Below are positions 24,746-32,527 of a stretch of 51,043 nt of DNA, one piece after another; within the stretch, counting starts at the first letter, position 1; each line of letters begins with the position of its first letter. This DNA comes from Bacillota bacterium. Lineage in GTDB: Bacteria; Bacillota; Clostridia; Acetivibrionales; DSM-1351. Below the pieces are notes generated by a model. The model saw only the letters and a list, made by a program, of their open reading frames with translations. It searched no databases and had not been told where the DNA came from. Location of the stretch: the NCBI GenBank assembly GCA_023433945.1, contig JAEYTP010000027.1, forward strand, positions 1 through 51,043, in the 5' to 3' direction. A program made the position numbers and the translations under genes.

Positions 24746-27178
24746 TTATAAGTCCTTATAAAACGTAATAGTATCTTCCATCTCTATATCTCTGTTATCG
24801 GGATTAAATGCTTTGTTATATTTAGATTCCAATAGCTTTCCGTACTTTGTCCTCTGATTGGTCATTTGGAGCACCAATTCACTATAAGCGGGCTGCTTTG
24901 CAAGATTTTCACGTATAGGGCGTGAAAAAGGACAGTATCTAAATACTATACTTCTAGCCACCTTATTTAACCGAAGTATTCCTGTGGATTCACTATTAAT
25001 ATAAGACTCATAGTCATTTGTAAATATATCCCTAACTACATTCCTAAACTTAGCACACTGTACCTTAATCTTTTCTTTTACGTCTTCAGAGAGATCTTTA
25101 TTGGTTTTTATAAACTGAATATAATCACTATACTCAGATGTAAGGGATTTTTCTGTGACATCATTCCAAGCTGCTCCCATCATAGTCCTGCACAATTCCC
25201 ATCTAAAGTTGCCCACAAGCTTCAGTATGATATCATAAAGGTCTTCATCGCAGAAGGCTGGTAATATAAATCGCCCAGGAGTGTTTCTGGCCTTGCCTGA
25301 GAGTTCTTGCCACATTGAACCTCTGGCTCCAAAGGTGGGGACAATTATTATATCTGGAAGAACTTCCTTCATAATTGGTGTTCTATCCATACTAATTTGT
25401 GGCTGACCTACTCTGAACCATACCTCACGATAAAAAGCAGAGTAATCGATATTGAGTAGCCGTTCAAGAGCCGCCGATATTCTATCAGGGGTGACTGCAC
25501 ACTTCTCCAAATCTCTAGTAATCATATCCTTATGCAGAATAGGGAAGTAGCTACTTATATGCCCGTGACATATTTTCTGATTTGGTTTTAGCATACTGTT
25601 TATTTCAAATTGTAATCTACCCAAGGTATCATTATCGTAGTCGGGCTTGTCCTGATCTGAAACCTGCTTGCGCTTTTTCATCTCACGGAAATTATCAAAA
25701 TAATCCAACCCAAATTCATTTATGCTCGGATCCTTGTCCATCTTATACACCTTGTCAAACCACTGAGTACAAGTAGAGACATCAAACCGTCCACTATCAT
25801 ACTTCTTTTCACACATTCTATAGAGTGTAAAAACTTGTTCGTTTGTCAAAAGCTTTTCATCCATGAAACCATAGTTCAGGAACATTCTTATGTATTTAGG
25901 AATACTACTGCTTTGTAATGCTTTGTGTAATGCAATGGAGTATAAATCAAAAAAGTCGGCTGTAATTGCAGCTCTGAGTTCACGTATCTCAGGTGCTGAA
26001 GAGGATTTATCCTTGAGAGAGCGGAACATTCCCATGTTTTTCAAGAATATTTTGGTCTTATCTTCAGGGAAACTGCAGTAGGCTAGAATATTCTCTAGAC
26101 TGTTATTAAGCTCTGAAGGGAGCTCGTCCGAATCCTCTGAAGTAGTCTGGCTCAAACCAGCAGAGTTTATTATGTTCTGCAACATATCTGGTAGATTATC
26201 AGTTTTAATACTGTACAAGCAATCAAATTCATTTTGAAGTCTCGTAATATTCTTAGTAAAGACCTTAATACCGTTCTCAAGTATCCCAATGGCAGAACGG
26301 GCTGCCTCCTTATCATTAACCAGCTCCAATGAAATCATTGAATAAGCTGAAAAAAGATTCTCCGACTGCTGATATAGAAGTGATATATCTGATTGTATGG
26401 ACTTCAAGATATACCTAGTTGCAGACAAGATAGAACATAGCTTTTCTGAACCTTTTTTCAGGTGGTACTCACATACATAATTATCAGAGGAAAAAAATGC
26501 TTTTCTTGAGTCTACAGATATATTGAGCAGATGTATGAAATATTCAATGTCAGGCAAATCTGCTTCAGGTAATGATGCATTTTCATCTGAATAAAGCGGT
26601 TTTATTAGCACATCAGTATCAACAGGAAAAAAGGTTTGTCCCTTTTTTTTCATAATTTCATATCTGTTGGTAATATCATTCATAGAAGGGTGAAGGATTG
26701 AGTATTTAAAATAATACTTATCCTTGAGAGCTAAATAGTAGATGAGCATTGTGTCAGACAGATATTTTAAATCAGAATAAATGGTATAAAGCTTTTGATA
26801 TGCAGTATATGAGTAATCAATCAGGGTAGCTAATGATGACATCATATAAGCAGAGTAGTCCTTTTGTGAGGCTAGTAGCTTCTTTGCATCATCGACACAA
26901 CTGGCAGGAAAGCAATAAAAGATTGATGGCTCCTCTGCCTTGAGGGTTACGGTGGTTTTTCCTTCTGTAAAAACGTCATTTATTCCTAGAAATGTATTTC
27001 CATCTAGACTAAAAAGGCGTGCGTCGAAATCTCTGAGTTCTGTGTTGTCCGGACTAAGAAGTATGTTAACTTTTCCTTTTAAAAGCAAAAGTATTGTGGT
27101 AGTAAGACTGTCCTGGGTATAGATAATCTCATTTGCCTTGGCAGTGTACTGTCCCGAGGTATTTGGCTTTATACTCAT
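24746..27178 (-). CDS. Large protein with N-terminal cNMP-binding-like domain, function unknown
   Basis: An 810-residue protein. The start ATG 27178 follows AAGGAG with seven-base spacing; an ATG two codons upstream is too close to it. Residues ~5-95 look like a cyclic-nucleotide-binding beta-roll (QYTAKANEIIYTQDS, ILLLLKGKVNILLS, NTFLGINDVFTEGKTT), but the phosphate-binding cassette Gly-Glu...Arg is missing, so nucleotide binding is doubtful. The next ~700 residues are mostly helical and I recognise no domain; no helix-turn-helix, signal peptide or membrane helix is apparent. A segment around 610-670 (DIIIVPTFGARGSMWQELSG, then FRWELCRTMMGAAWNDV) looks well structured and would be the best query. 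It sits downstream of asd on the same strand behind a terminator-like hairpin, so co-regulation is uncertain. Confidence 0.7.
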   Translation of the reverse strand: MSIKPNTSGQYTAKANEIIYTQDSLTTTILLLLKGKVNILLSPDNTELRDFDARLFSLDGNTFLGINDVFTEGKTTVTLKAEEPSIFYCFPASCVDDAKKLLASQKDYSAYMMSSLATLIDYSYTAYQKLYTIYSDLKYLSDTMLIYYLALKDKYYFKYSILHPSMNDITNRYEIMKKKGQTFFPVDTDVLIKPLYSDENASLPEADLPDIEYFIHLLNISVDSRKAFFSSDNYVCEYHLKKGSEKLCSILSATRYILKSIQSDISLLYQQSENLFSAYSMISLELVNDKEAARSAIGILENGIKVFTKNITRLQNEFDCLYSIKTDNLPDMLQNIINSAGLSQTTSEDSDELPSELNNSLENILAYCSFPEDKTKIFLKNMGMFRSLKDKSSSAPEIRELRAAITADFFDLYSIALHKALQSSSIPKYIRMFLNYGFMDEKLLTNEQVFTLYRMCEKKYDSGRFDVSTCTQWFDKVYKMDKDPSINEFGLDYFDNFREMKKRKQVSDQDKPDYDNDTLGRLQFEINSMLKPNQKICHGHISSYFPILHKDMITRDLEKCAVTPDRISAALERLLNIDYSAFYREVWFRVGQPQISMDRTPIMKEVLPDIIIVPTFGARGSMWQELSGKARNTPGRFILPAFCDEDLYDIILKLVGNFRWELCRTMMGAAWNDVTEKSLTSEYSDYIQFIKTNKDLSEDVKEKIKVQCAKFRNVVRDIFTNDYESYINSESTGILRLNKVARSIVFRYCPFSRPIRENLAKQPAYSELVLQMTNQRTKYGKLLESKYNKAFNPDNRDIEMEDTITFYKDL

Positions 27179-27242
27179 AACCATGCTCCTTGTTGGTATA
27201 AGAATATGAACGATAGCAAAAAAAAGTAAAAACAAATACTTA

Positions 27243-27270
27243 AAAGCCTTTTTTGTTTAAAAAAGGCTTT
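27243..27270 (-). terminator. Terminator-like hairpin after asd
   Basis: AAAGCCTTTTTT and AAAAAAGGCTTT (27243-27254 and 27259-27270) form a perfect 12-bp stem with a four-base loop. Read on the minus strand it follows asd. Its T run is inside the stem, not after it, so termination may be partial. Confidence 0.5.
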
Positions 27271-27336
27271 AAGTTAAATTTAGTATCTAATATTAATTTA
27301 TCGGTAAATAAAGTACACAACATTAACACTATTTTA

Positions 27337-28410
27337 TTATTTTGCTTTTATATAGCCTTGAGCCATCAGATATTCAGCCATCAGCACAGCACCACCTGCT
27401 GCACCTCTTACGGTATTATGTGAAAGACATACAAACTTATAATCATATAAGAGGTCTTCACGTAGTCTACCGACAGTAATACCCATACCATTCTCAGCAT
27501 CTCTGTCCAGCTTAGTCTGTGGTCTGTTATCTTCTTCAAAATACTTAATAAACTGTTTTGGAGCACTTGGAAGGTCCAAACCCTTATAATTTTGCCACAA
27601 CTCAAGTATTTCTTCCTTTGAAGGCTTATTCTCAAAGGAAACAAAAACTGCAGCAAGATGCCCATCTGTTACAGGAACTCTGATACACTGAGTAGTTATA
27701 AGTGTGTCCTGAGCCTTGACAATCTCACCATTTTCTATGCTACCCCATATCTTTAATGGTTCTTGTTCACTCTTTTCTTCTTCTCCACCAATGTAAGGGA
27801 TAACATTATCTATCATTTCAGGCCAATCAGCGAAATTCTTACCAGCGCCTGAAATTGCCTGATATGTGCATGCAACTACATGTTTTATTCCAAACTTTCT
27901 TAGTGGGGTGAGGGCAGGTACATAGCTCTGAATAGAACAGTTTGGCTTAACAGTAATAAAGCCATTCTCTGTACCAAGCCTTTTCTTCTGATTTTCTATA
28001 ACAGCCACATGCTCTCCATTTATTTCAGGAATGAGCATAGGAACGTCTGGGGTCCACCTGTGAGCAGAATTGTTAGAAACTACAGGAGTTTCATGCTTAG
28101 CATAAACTTCTTCAAGCTTCTTTATTTCATCTTTTTTCATATCAACTGCACAGAACACGAAATCTACTTCGTCACAGATTTCCTTGACCTGTTCAGTTGC
28201 ATTTTTAATAATTATGCCTTTAACTGCTTCTGGCATTGGGGAAGACAGCTTCCACCTATTGCCGACAGCTTCAATATATGTTTTTCCAGCAGATTTCTCA
28301 CTTGCAGCTATAGTAACAACCTCGAACCAAGGGTGATTATCAAGTAGAGAAATAAATCTCTGCCCAACCATTCCTGTTCCGCCAATAATACCAACCTTTA
28401 ACTTTGCCAT
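27337..28410 (-). CDS. asd: Aspartate-semialdehyde dehydrogenase
   Basis: A 357-residue enzyme that reduces aspartyl phosphate to aspartate semialdehyde, the branch point to lysine, diaminopimelate, threonine and methionine. The N-terminal VGIIGGTGMVGQRFISLL is the NADP-binding loop; Cys158 in VKPNCSIQSYV is the nucleophile; CTYQAISGAGK and RVPVTDGHLAAVFVSF follow, with the C-terminal SHNTVRGAAGGAVLMAE. The length and the PNCSIQ context match the archaeal/fungal-type enzyme rather than the ~330-370-residue enterobacterial type. The start ATG 28410 follows AGGGGG. A promoter can be seen upstream; no lysine-riboswitch or T-box pattern was found in the 236-base leader region. Confidence 0.93.
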   Translation of the reverse strand: MAKLKVGIIGGTGMVGQRFISLLDNHPWFEVVTIAASEKSAGKTYIEAVGNRWKLSSPMPEAVKGIIIKNATEQVKEICDEVDFVFCAVDMKKDEIKKLEEVYAKHETPVVSNNSAHRWTPDVPMLIPEINGEHVAVIENQKKRLGTENGFITVKPNCSIQSYVPALTPLRKFGIKHVVACTYQAISGAGKNFADWPEMIDNVIPYIGGEEEKSEQEPLKIWGSIENGEIVKAQDTLITTQCIRVPVTDGHLAAVFVSFENKPSKEEILELWQNYKGLDLPSAPKQFIKYFEEDNRPQTKLDRDAENGMGITVGRLREDLLYDYKFVCLSHNTVRGAAGGAVLMAEYLMAQGYIKAK

Positions 28411-28445
28411 GGTTATGCCCCCTAAACTTTATACTATATTTTTTT

Positions 28446-28474
28446 ATTATATGTGAATTGTAGCAGCATTTGAA
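28446..28474 (-). promoter_or_regulatory. Candidate sigma-A promoter of asd
   Basis: Reading the minus strand: TTCAAA (28474-28469), 17 bases, TATAAT (28451-28446). The -10 is perfect and the -35 matches four of six. The leader would be about 30 bases. Confidence 0.55.
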
Positions 28475-28646
28475 TATTTGATGATTAAAAATATTGTTAA
28501 TTCGTTATAAATTCTCAATATGTCCACCATCCATCGACAAATGTGTTTGTATTGTGTATTGTAGCATAAGAACTAAAAAAATACAATAATAAAATTGCTA
28601 TATATTGCTATAAGTTTAATGGCAGTTTAATGACGGTTTAAAGGCT

Positions 28647-29657
28647 TTAATTGGATAAAGTAAATTGGTTTTGGACAATACCCCACTTCTTCAATTCATC
28701 AGCAGTTCCTACCCATACAAAGGATTTTACCGATACCAATGAAAAAAGCTCTTCAACACAGTAGTTCTGCATTCTTATACAACCATGTGATATGTACTTT
28801 CCTATAGAATAGAAGGAATTTGTGCCATGAATTCCATATGAGCCATCTGTTCTGTTGATGCCTATCCATCTTGAGCCAAGCGGGTTCTCGGGAATTCCAC
28901 CCTTAACAGGCTTTGCAAAGCCTCCACCGCCCCAATCAGGGTTTATAAGCTTGCTTACAATGTTGTATTTACCTGATTTTGTTAGTGATGATGGATTGCC
29001 CACTGCAACGGCGTATTTTTTTATAGGGGTAGTGCCTTTATATAGGGTTAATACCCTTGTGGTTTTATTTACAACTATCCATGTGCTGTCGGTAGGAGCC
29101 TTATTGACCTTGTCGTTAAATGAGAACTTCGAGGATAGCAGTCTTGATATAAGCATTTGCTTTGTCTTTTCGTCAAAGCTACCTGTCACACTCATGTTAT
29201 GATTGCTTTGGAATAATAGAATAGCGTTTCTTATATTAAGTTTTTCATCTGTTTTACTGGTTTTTTTGTAATAGCCCAAATCTTTTATGTAATTTAGATA
29301 TGTATTAGCTGTAATATCCTTTTGTAATTGAGCTCTTTTTGCCTCTATAGCACCTGGAGTTGCCACTATACCACCCGGAGTAGTTGGCGTAGCCAGTGTA
29401 TCTGGTTTTCCGGTGTTTTGGGTGTTGCCGTTATTTGTGTTATTTTGAGTGTTGCCATTATTCTGAGGTTTACTGTTAGCGGTGTCTTTACTCGCATTGT
29501 CCAGGGCTTTTTGCAAATCATCTTGATAAAGCAAGGTTTCAGTTAAAATATTTTCATCTATCGTAGATGAAACGCCTATATCCGAGGCAGCGGCATATGT
29601 AGTTGTCTGCAAAAGCAACAGTATAATAGTACATAAGCTTATTACTTTTTTATACAT
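28647..29657 (-). CDS. Secreted L,D-transpeptidase (YkuD) with peptidoglycan-binding domain
   Basis: A 336-residue exported protein. The start ATG 29657 has AAGGTGG eight bases upstream; a GTG four codons earlier overlaps that site. Residues 1-22 are a signal peptide (MYKKVISLCTIILLLLQTTT). A low-complexity Asn/Thr/Gly/Pro linker (about residues 60-105) precedes a peptidoglycan-binding helical domain (AILLFQSNHNMSVTGSFDEK). The YkuD catalytic domain follows from ~200 to ~325, with IHGTNSF and ISHGCIRMQN: the latter contains the catalytic His and the acyl-accepting Cys. Such enzymes make 3-3 cross-links in peptidoglycan or attach proteins. It is upstream of asd on the same strand, 236 bases away. 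Confidence 0.92.
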   Translation of the reverse strand: MYKKVISLCTIILLLLQTTTYAAASDIGVSSTIDENILTETLLYQDDLQKALDNASKDTANSKPQNNGNTQNNTNNGNTQNTGKPDTLATPTTPGGIVATPGAIEAKRAQLQKDITANTYLNYIKDLGYYKKTSKTDEKLNIRNAILLFQSNHNMSVTGSFDEKTKQMLISRLLSSKFSFNDKVNKAPTDSTWIVVNKTTRVLTLYKGTTPIKKYAVAVGNPSSLTKSGKYNIVSKLINPDWGGGGFAKPVKGGIPENPLGSRWIGINRTDGSYGIHGTNSFYSIGKYISHGCIRMQNYCVEELFSLVSVKSFVWVGTADELKKWGIVQNQFTLSN

Positions 29658-29831
29658 TGTTAAAACCACCTTTTTGTATTATAGATAGTATAATAATACC
29701 GATGTATAGTGTAGTATATGACAGTTTGCTTTAAAATGCTAGTGCCACTAGTATCTCAAGCGATTTATCGGGTGGGAAATGATGGGATAAAATGAAAGTT
29801 ACTAATAAATATACAAAACTTCTATAAAGTA

Positions 29832-29860
29832 TTGCATTTTTATACATAATACGATAAAAT
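29832..29860 (+). promoter_or_regulatory. Candidate sigma-A promoter of the amino-acid ABC operon
   Basis: TTGCAT (29832-29837), 17-base spacer, TAAAAT (29855-29860). The leader to the start codon would be about 35 bases. Confidence 0.55.
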
Positions 29861-29901
29861 ATGACCATAATTTACGCAACATTACAAGGGGGATTTATTT
29901 A

Positions 29902-30702
29902 ATGAAGAAACTTTTTAAGAAATTAGCGTGTTTGACTGTTATAGCAGCTATGGGTGTTTCTATAGCAGCTTGTGGCGGAAGTGACACAATGGACAGAATT
30001 GAAAAGACAGGAAAGCTGGTTGTGGGAACAAGTGCTGACTATGCTCCTTACGAATATCACAAGATGATAGATGGAAAAGACACTATTGTTGGTTTTGATA
30101 TAAAGATAGTAGAAGAGATATCAAAGGACTTGGGTGTTCAGCTTGAAATTGTAGACATGGGTTTTGACGGTTTGCTTCAGGCTCTCAATACAGACAAGGT
30201 TGATATTGTAATAGCTGGTATGACACCTGATGAGGATAGAAAAAAAGCAGTAGACTTTTCAATGATATATTATGAAGCACAACAGGGTGTTCTTGTTAGA
30301 GCAGAGGACAAGGACAGTATAAAAACTATTGATGACTTGAAGGGCAAAAAAGTAGGAGTTCAGTTGGGAACTGTTCAAGAGAAGATTGGAAAGACACAGG
30401 TGAAGGATGCTACACTTGTCACTCTTGGAAAAATTCCTGATCTAATGATGGAATTAAAGAACAAAAAGGTAGATGCTCTTATTGTTGAATTGCCTGTTGC
30501 AAATGGATATGTGGCAAACAATAACGACCTCGCACTATCAGAAATCCACGTTGAGGATGATACAGGTGGTTCTGCAATCGCTATAAAGAAGAATAATCAG
30601 AAGCTTGTTGATGAAATAAACAAGACACTTGAAAGAATCAAGAACGACGGAACAATTGATAAATACGTAAAAGAAGCAAATGAAATGAATGAAGTAGAAT
30701 AA
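29902..30702 (+). CDS. Amino-acid ABC transporter substrate-binding lipoprotein
   Basis: A 266-residue lipoprotein of the family-3 solute-binding proteins. Residues 1-23 are a signal peptide ending in the lipobox SIAAC, with Cys24 lipid-modified. The mature protein shows TGKLVVGTSADYAPYEY, VGFDIKIVEEISKDLGVQLE, DKVDIVIAGMTPDEDRKKAV and DLKGKKVGVQLGTVQEK, which mark polar amino-acid binders. The start ATG 29902 follows AAGGGGG. A hairpin terminator and a degenerate tandem array lie between it and the permease gene, a common arrangement that keeps the binding protein more abundant. The specific amino acid cannot be assigned; the family covers Gln, Cys, Arg and others. Confidence 0.93.
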   Translation: MKKLFKKLACLTVIAAMGVSIAACGGSDTMDRIEKTGKLVVGTSADYAPYEYHKMIDGKDTIVGFDIKIVEEISKDLGVQLEIVDMGFDGLLQALNTDKVDIVIAGMTPDEDRKKAVDFSMIYYEAQQGVLVRAEDKDSIKTIDDLKGKKVGVQLGTVQEKIGKTQVKDATLVTLGKIPDLMMELKNKKVDALIVELPVANGYVANNNDLALSEIHVEDDTGGSAIAIKKNNQKLVDEINKTLERIKNDGTIDKYVKEANEMNEVE

Positions 30703-30740
30703 TTTAGATACTTTTTAGAAAATACTGTTATTTATGATAA

Positions 30741-30769
30741 GAGGCAGCTCTAGAAAGAGCGGCCTCTTT
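30741..30769 (+). terminator. Intercistronic attenuator/terminator after the binding protein
   Basis: GAGGC-A-GCTCT (30741-30751), loop AGAA, AGAGC-G-GCCTC (30756-30766), ten pairs with one mismatch, followed by TTTC. The weak T run suits partial read-through. Confidence 0.7.
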
Positions 30770-30850
30770 CTATGTATTAGCTAAAATGATTGTTTTGAAG
30801 CTCTTTAGGAAAGTCTATAGATAAGTTAATAAGTTTTTTATTTAGAAAAA

Positions 30851-30968
30851 ATTCAAGTATTAAAATAAGCATAAAAATCAAGTGCTAAATAAAGCATAAA
30901 TTTAAGTGTTAAGTCAAGCATAAAATCAAAAGTAAGTTGAGCATTAATTTAGTACTAAATTAAATTTT
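30851..30968 (+). repeat. Degenerate tandem array of ~25-base units
   Basis: Units begin at 30851 (ATTCAAGTATTAAAATAAGC), 30876 (AATCAAGTGCTAAATAAAGC), 30901 (TTTAAGTGTTAAGTCAAGCA), 30925 and 30948. The common core is AAGT..TAA....AGCATAAA. Unit lengths are 25, 25, 24, 23 and 21. The last unit has lost the GCATAAA part. Confidence 0.7.
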
Positions 30969-31011
30969 AAGAGGGATAAAGTAGTAGGCTTGAGGAATTG
31001 GAGGGTTTTTT

Positions 31012-31683
31012 GTGGATTTTAGTTTTCTATCAGAGTATTATCCGTACTTTATAAGCGGAACAATAAATACTATTATAATCGCCATATTAACTGTTCTTTT
31101 TGGAGTTATTCTGGGAACAGTTTTGGCATTGTTGAAGATATCAAATAGCAAGATATTACGAGCTATTGCATCAGCATACATTGAATTTATCAGAGGAACT
31201 CCGTTGTTGGTACAAATATATATCATTTTTTATATGATATCGTTTCCTGATTTTACGCTGTTTGGATTGGAAATGGCAAGATTTATACCCGGTGTTATAG
31301 CCCTGTCAATTAACAGTGCGGCTTATGTTGCGGAAATAATCAGAGCGGGTATTCAAGCAGTGGATAAAGGACAGATGGAGGCATCACGCTCATTGGGCTT
31401 CACTAAAGGACAAGCCATGAAATATGTTGTTTTACCGCAGGCTGTTAAGAATATACTACCAGCTCTAGGTAATGAGTTTGTAGTAGTAATAAAAGAATCG
31501 TCCATTGTTTCAATTATAGGAATTGCAGAGCTTATGATGTCCGCAAATATTATTAGAGGTGCAATTTATAGACCGTTTGAACCATTACTGGTAGTAGCTG
31601 TGATTTACTTTGCGCTTACATTTACACTTACAAGAGTGTTGGGAGTTGCTGAAAGGAGGATGAATAAGGATGATAGAGGTTAA
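31012..31683 (+). CDS. Amino-acid ABC transporter permease
   Basis: A 223-residue membrane protein of the His/Glu/Gln/Arg/opine permease family. It starts at GTG 31012, six bases after GGAGGG. The first half has helices such as INTIIIAILTVLFGVILGTV, followed by FIRGTPLLVQIYIIFYM. The EAA loop that docks on the ATPase is AAYVAEIIRAGIQAVDKGQM and the adjacent EASRSLGFTKGQAMKYVVLP, with the conserved Gly and Pro. About five helices can be counted. It overlaps the ATPase by 14 bases and would work as a homodimer. Its neighbours show it serves the lipoprotein at 29902. Confidence 0.93.
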   Translation: MDFSFLSEYYPYFISGTINTIIIAILTVLFGVILGTVLALLKISNSKILRAIASAYIEFIRGTPLLVQIYIIFYMISFPDFTLFGLEMARFIPGVIALSINSAAYVAEIIRAGIQAVDKGQMEASRSLGFTKGQAMKYVVLPQAVKNILPALGNEFVVVIKESSIVSIIGIAELMMSANIIRGAIYRPFEPLLVVAVIYFALTFTLTRVLGVAERRMNKDDRG

Positions 31684-32392
31684 GAATCTTCACAAGAAGT
31701 TTGGAAAGTTACATGTTTTAAAGGGAATAGATATTCATATAAAAAAAGGTGAAGTATTGGTAGTTATAGGGCCAAGTGGTTCTGGGAAAAGTACCTTTCT
31801 GCGTTGCCTCAACCTTTTAGAGGAACCAACTGACGGTGAAATTATTTTTGAAAACATAAATATCACGGATAAGAGAAATGATATCAACAAACAGAGACAA
31901 AAGATGGGGATGGTTTTTCAAAATTTCAATCTTTTTCCACACCTGTCCATCCTTGAAAATATAACCTTGGGACCTATCAAGTTAAAAAATTTATCCCAAG
32001 AGGATGCAAAAGAAAGAGCTCTGAGTCTTCTGAGAAGAATTGGTCTGGAGGATAAGGCTAATAACTATCCTGCACAGCTCTCAGGTGGACAAAAGCAAAG
32101 GGTTGCAATTGTAAGAGCTTTGGCAATGGAACCTGATGTAATGCTCTTTGATGAACCAACCTCCGCTCTTGACCCGGAAATGGTAGGAGAAGTGCTAGAT
32201 TTGATGAAAAAGCTTGCAAAAGAAGGTATGACAATGGCGGTAGTTACACATGAGATGGGCTTTGCAAAAGAAGTAGGGACAAGAGTTGTTTTTATGGATG
32301 ATGGCAAAATAGTTGAAGAAAACAACCCTGAACAGTTATTTACAAACCCTCGAAATGTTAGAACCAAGGAATTTTTGAGTAAAGTGCTTTAA
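31670..32392 (+). CDS. Amino-acid ABC transporter ATP-binding protein
   Basis: A 240-residue GlnQ/ArtP-type ATPase. Walker A is GPSGSGKSTFLRCLN (residues ~32-46), the Q-loop is MVFQNFNLFPHLSILEN, the signature is LSGGQKQRVAIVRAL, Walker B is VMLFDEPTSALDPEMV, and the switch His is in VVTHEMGF. All are intact and at standard spacing, and the length is that of importer ATPases. The start ATG 31670 overlaps the permease end by 14 bases behind GGAGGATGAAT, implying coupled translation. It powers uptake by the permease and lipoprotein encoded just before it. Confidence 0.95.
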   Translation: MIEVKNLHKKFGKLHVLKGIDIHIKKGEVLVVIGPSGSGKSTFLRCLNLLEEPTDGEIIFENINITDKRNDINKQRQKMGMVFQNFNLFPHLSILENITLGPIKLKNLSQEDAKERALSLLRRIGLEDKANNYPAQLSGGQKQRVAIVRALAMEPDVMLFDEPTSALDPEMVGEVLDLMKKLAKEGMTMAVVTHEMGFAKEVGTRVVFMDDGKIVEENNPEQLFTNPRNVRTKEFLSKVL

Positions 32393-32412
32393 TCAATATA
32401 AGCTAGTTTATT

Positions 32413-32480
32413 ATGTATAAAACTAGTGTGATGTATAAAACTAGTGTGATGTATAAAACTAGAGAAATGTACAAATCGGT
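32413..32480 (+). repeat. 18-bp tandem repeat upstream of the isoaspartyl dipeptidase gene
   Basis: ATGTATAAAACTAGTGTG occurs at 32413-32430 and 32431-32448 without change; a third copy at 32449-32466 ends AGAGAA instead of AGTGTG, and a partial fourth (ATGTACAAATC) starts at 32467. The bases just before the first copy (AGCTAGTTT) suggest an earlier degraded unit. Confidence 0.85.
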
Positions 32481-32527
32481 CATCATTTTTATTACAGAAA
32501 TCATGTGCATGTAGAAAGGGAAGAATC

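Larger units (their letters stand above)
30703..31011. other. 309-base gap inside the amino-acid ABC cluster
   Basis: It contains the hairpin at 30741-30766, a degenerate tandem array of 25-base units (30851-30968), and then the ribosome site of the permease (GGAGGG, 31000-31005). No ORF with a ribosome site lies in it. Confidence 0.6.

Noticed and set aside
28411..28646. Lysine riboswitch upstream of asd
   Set aside because: The gap is only 236 bases with a promoter 36 bases from the start codon; the transcript leader is too short for that riboswitch.
30851..30968. Possible CRISPR array
   Set aside because: Units are contiguous and degenerate with no unique spacers, no leader and no cas genes nearby. 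The same applies to the arrays at 21006, 32413 and 49180.
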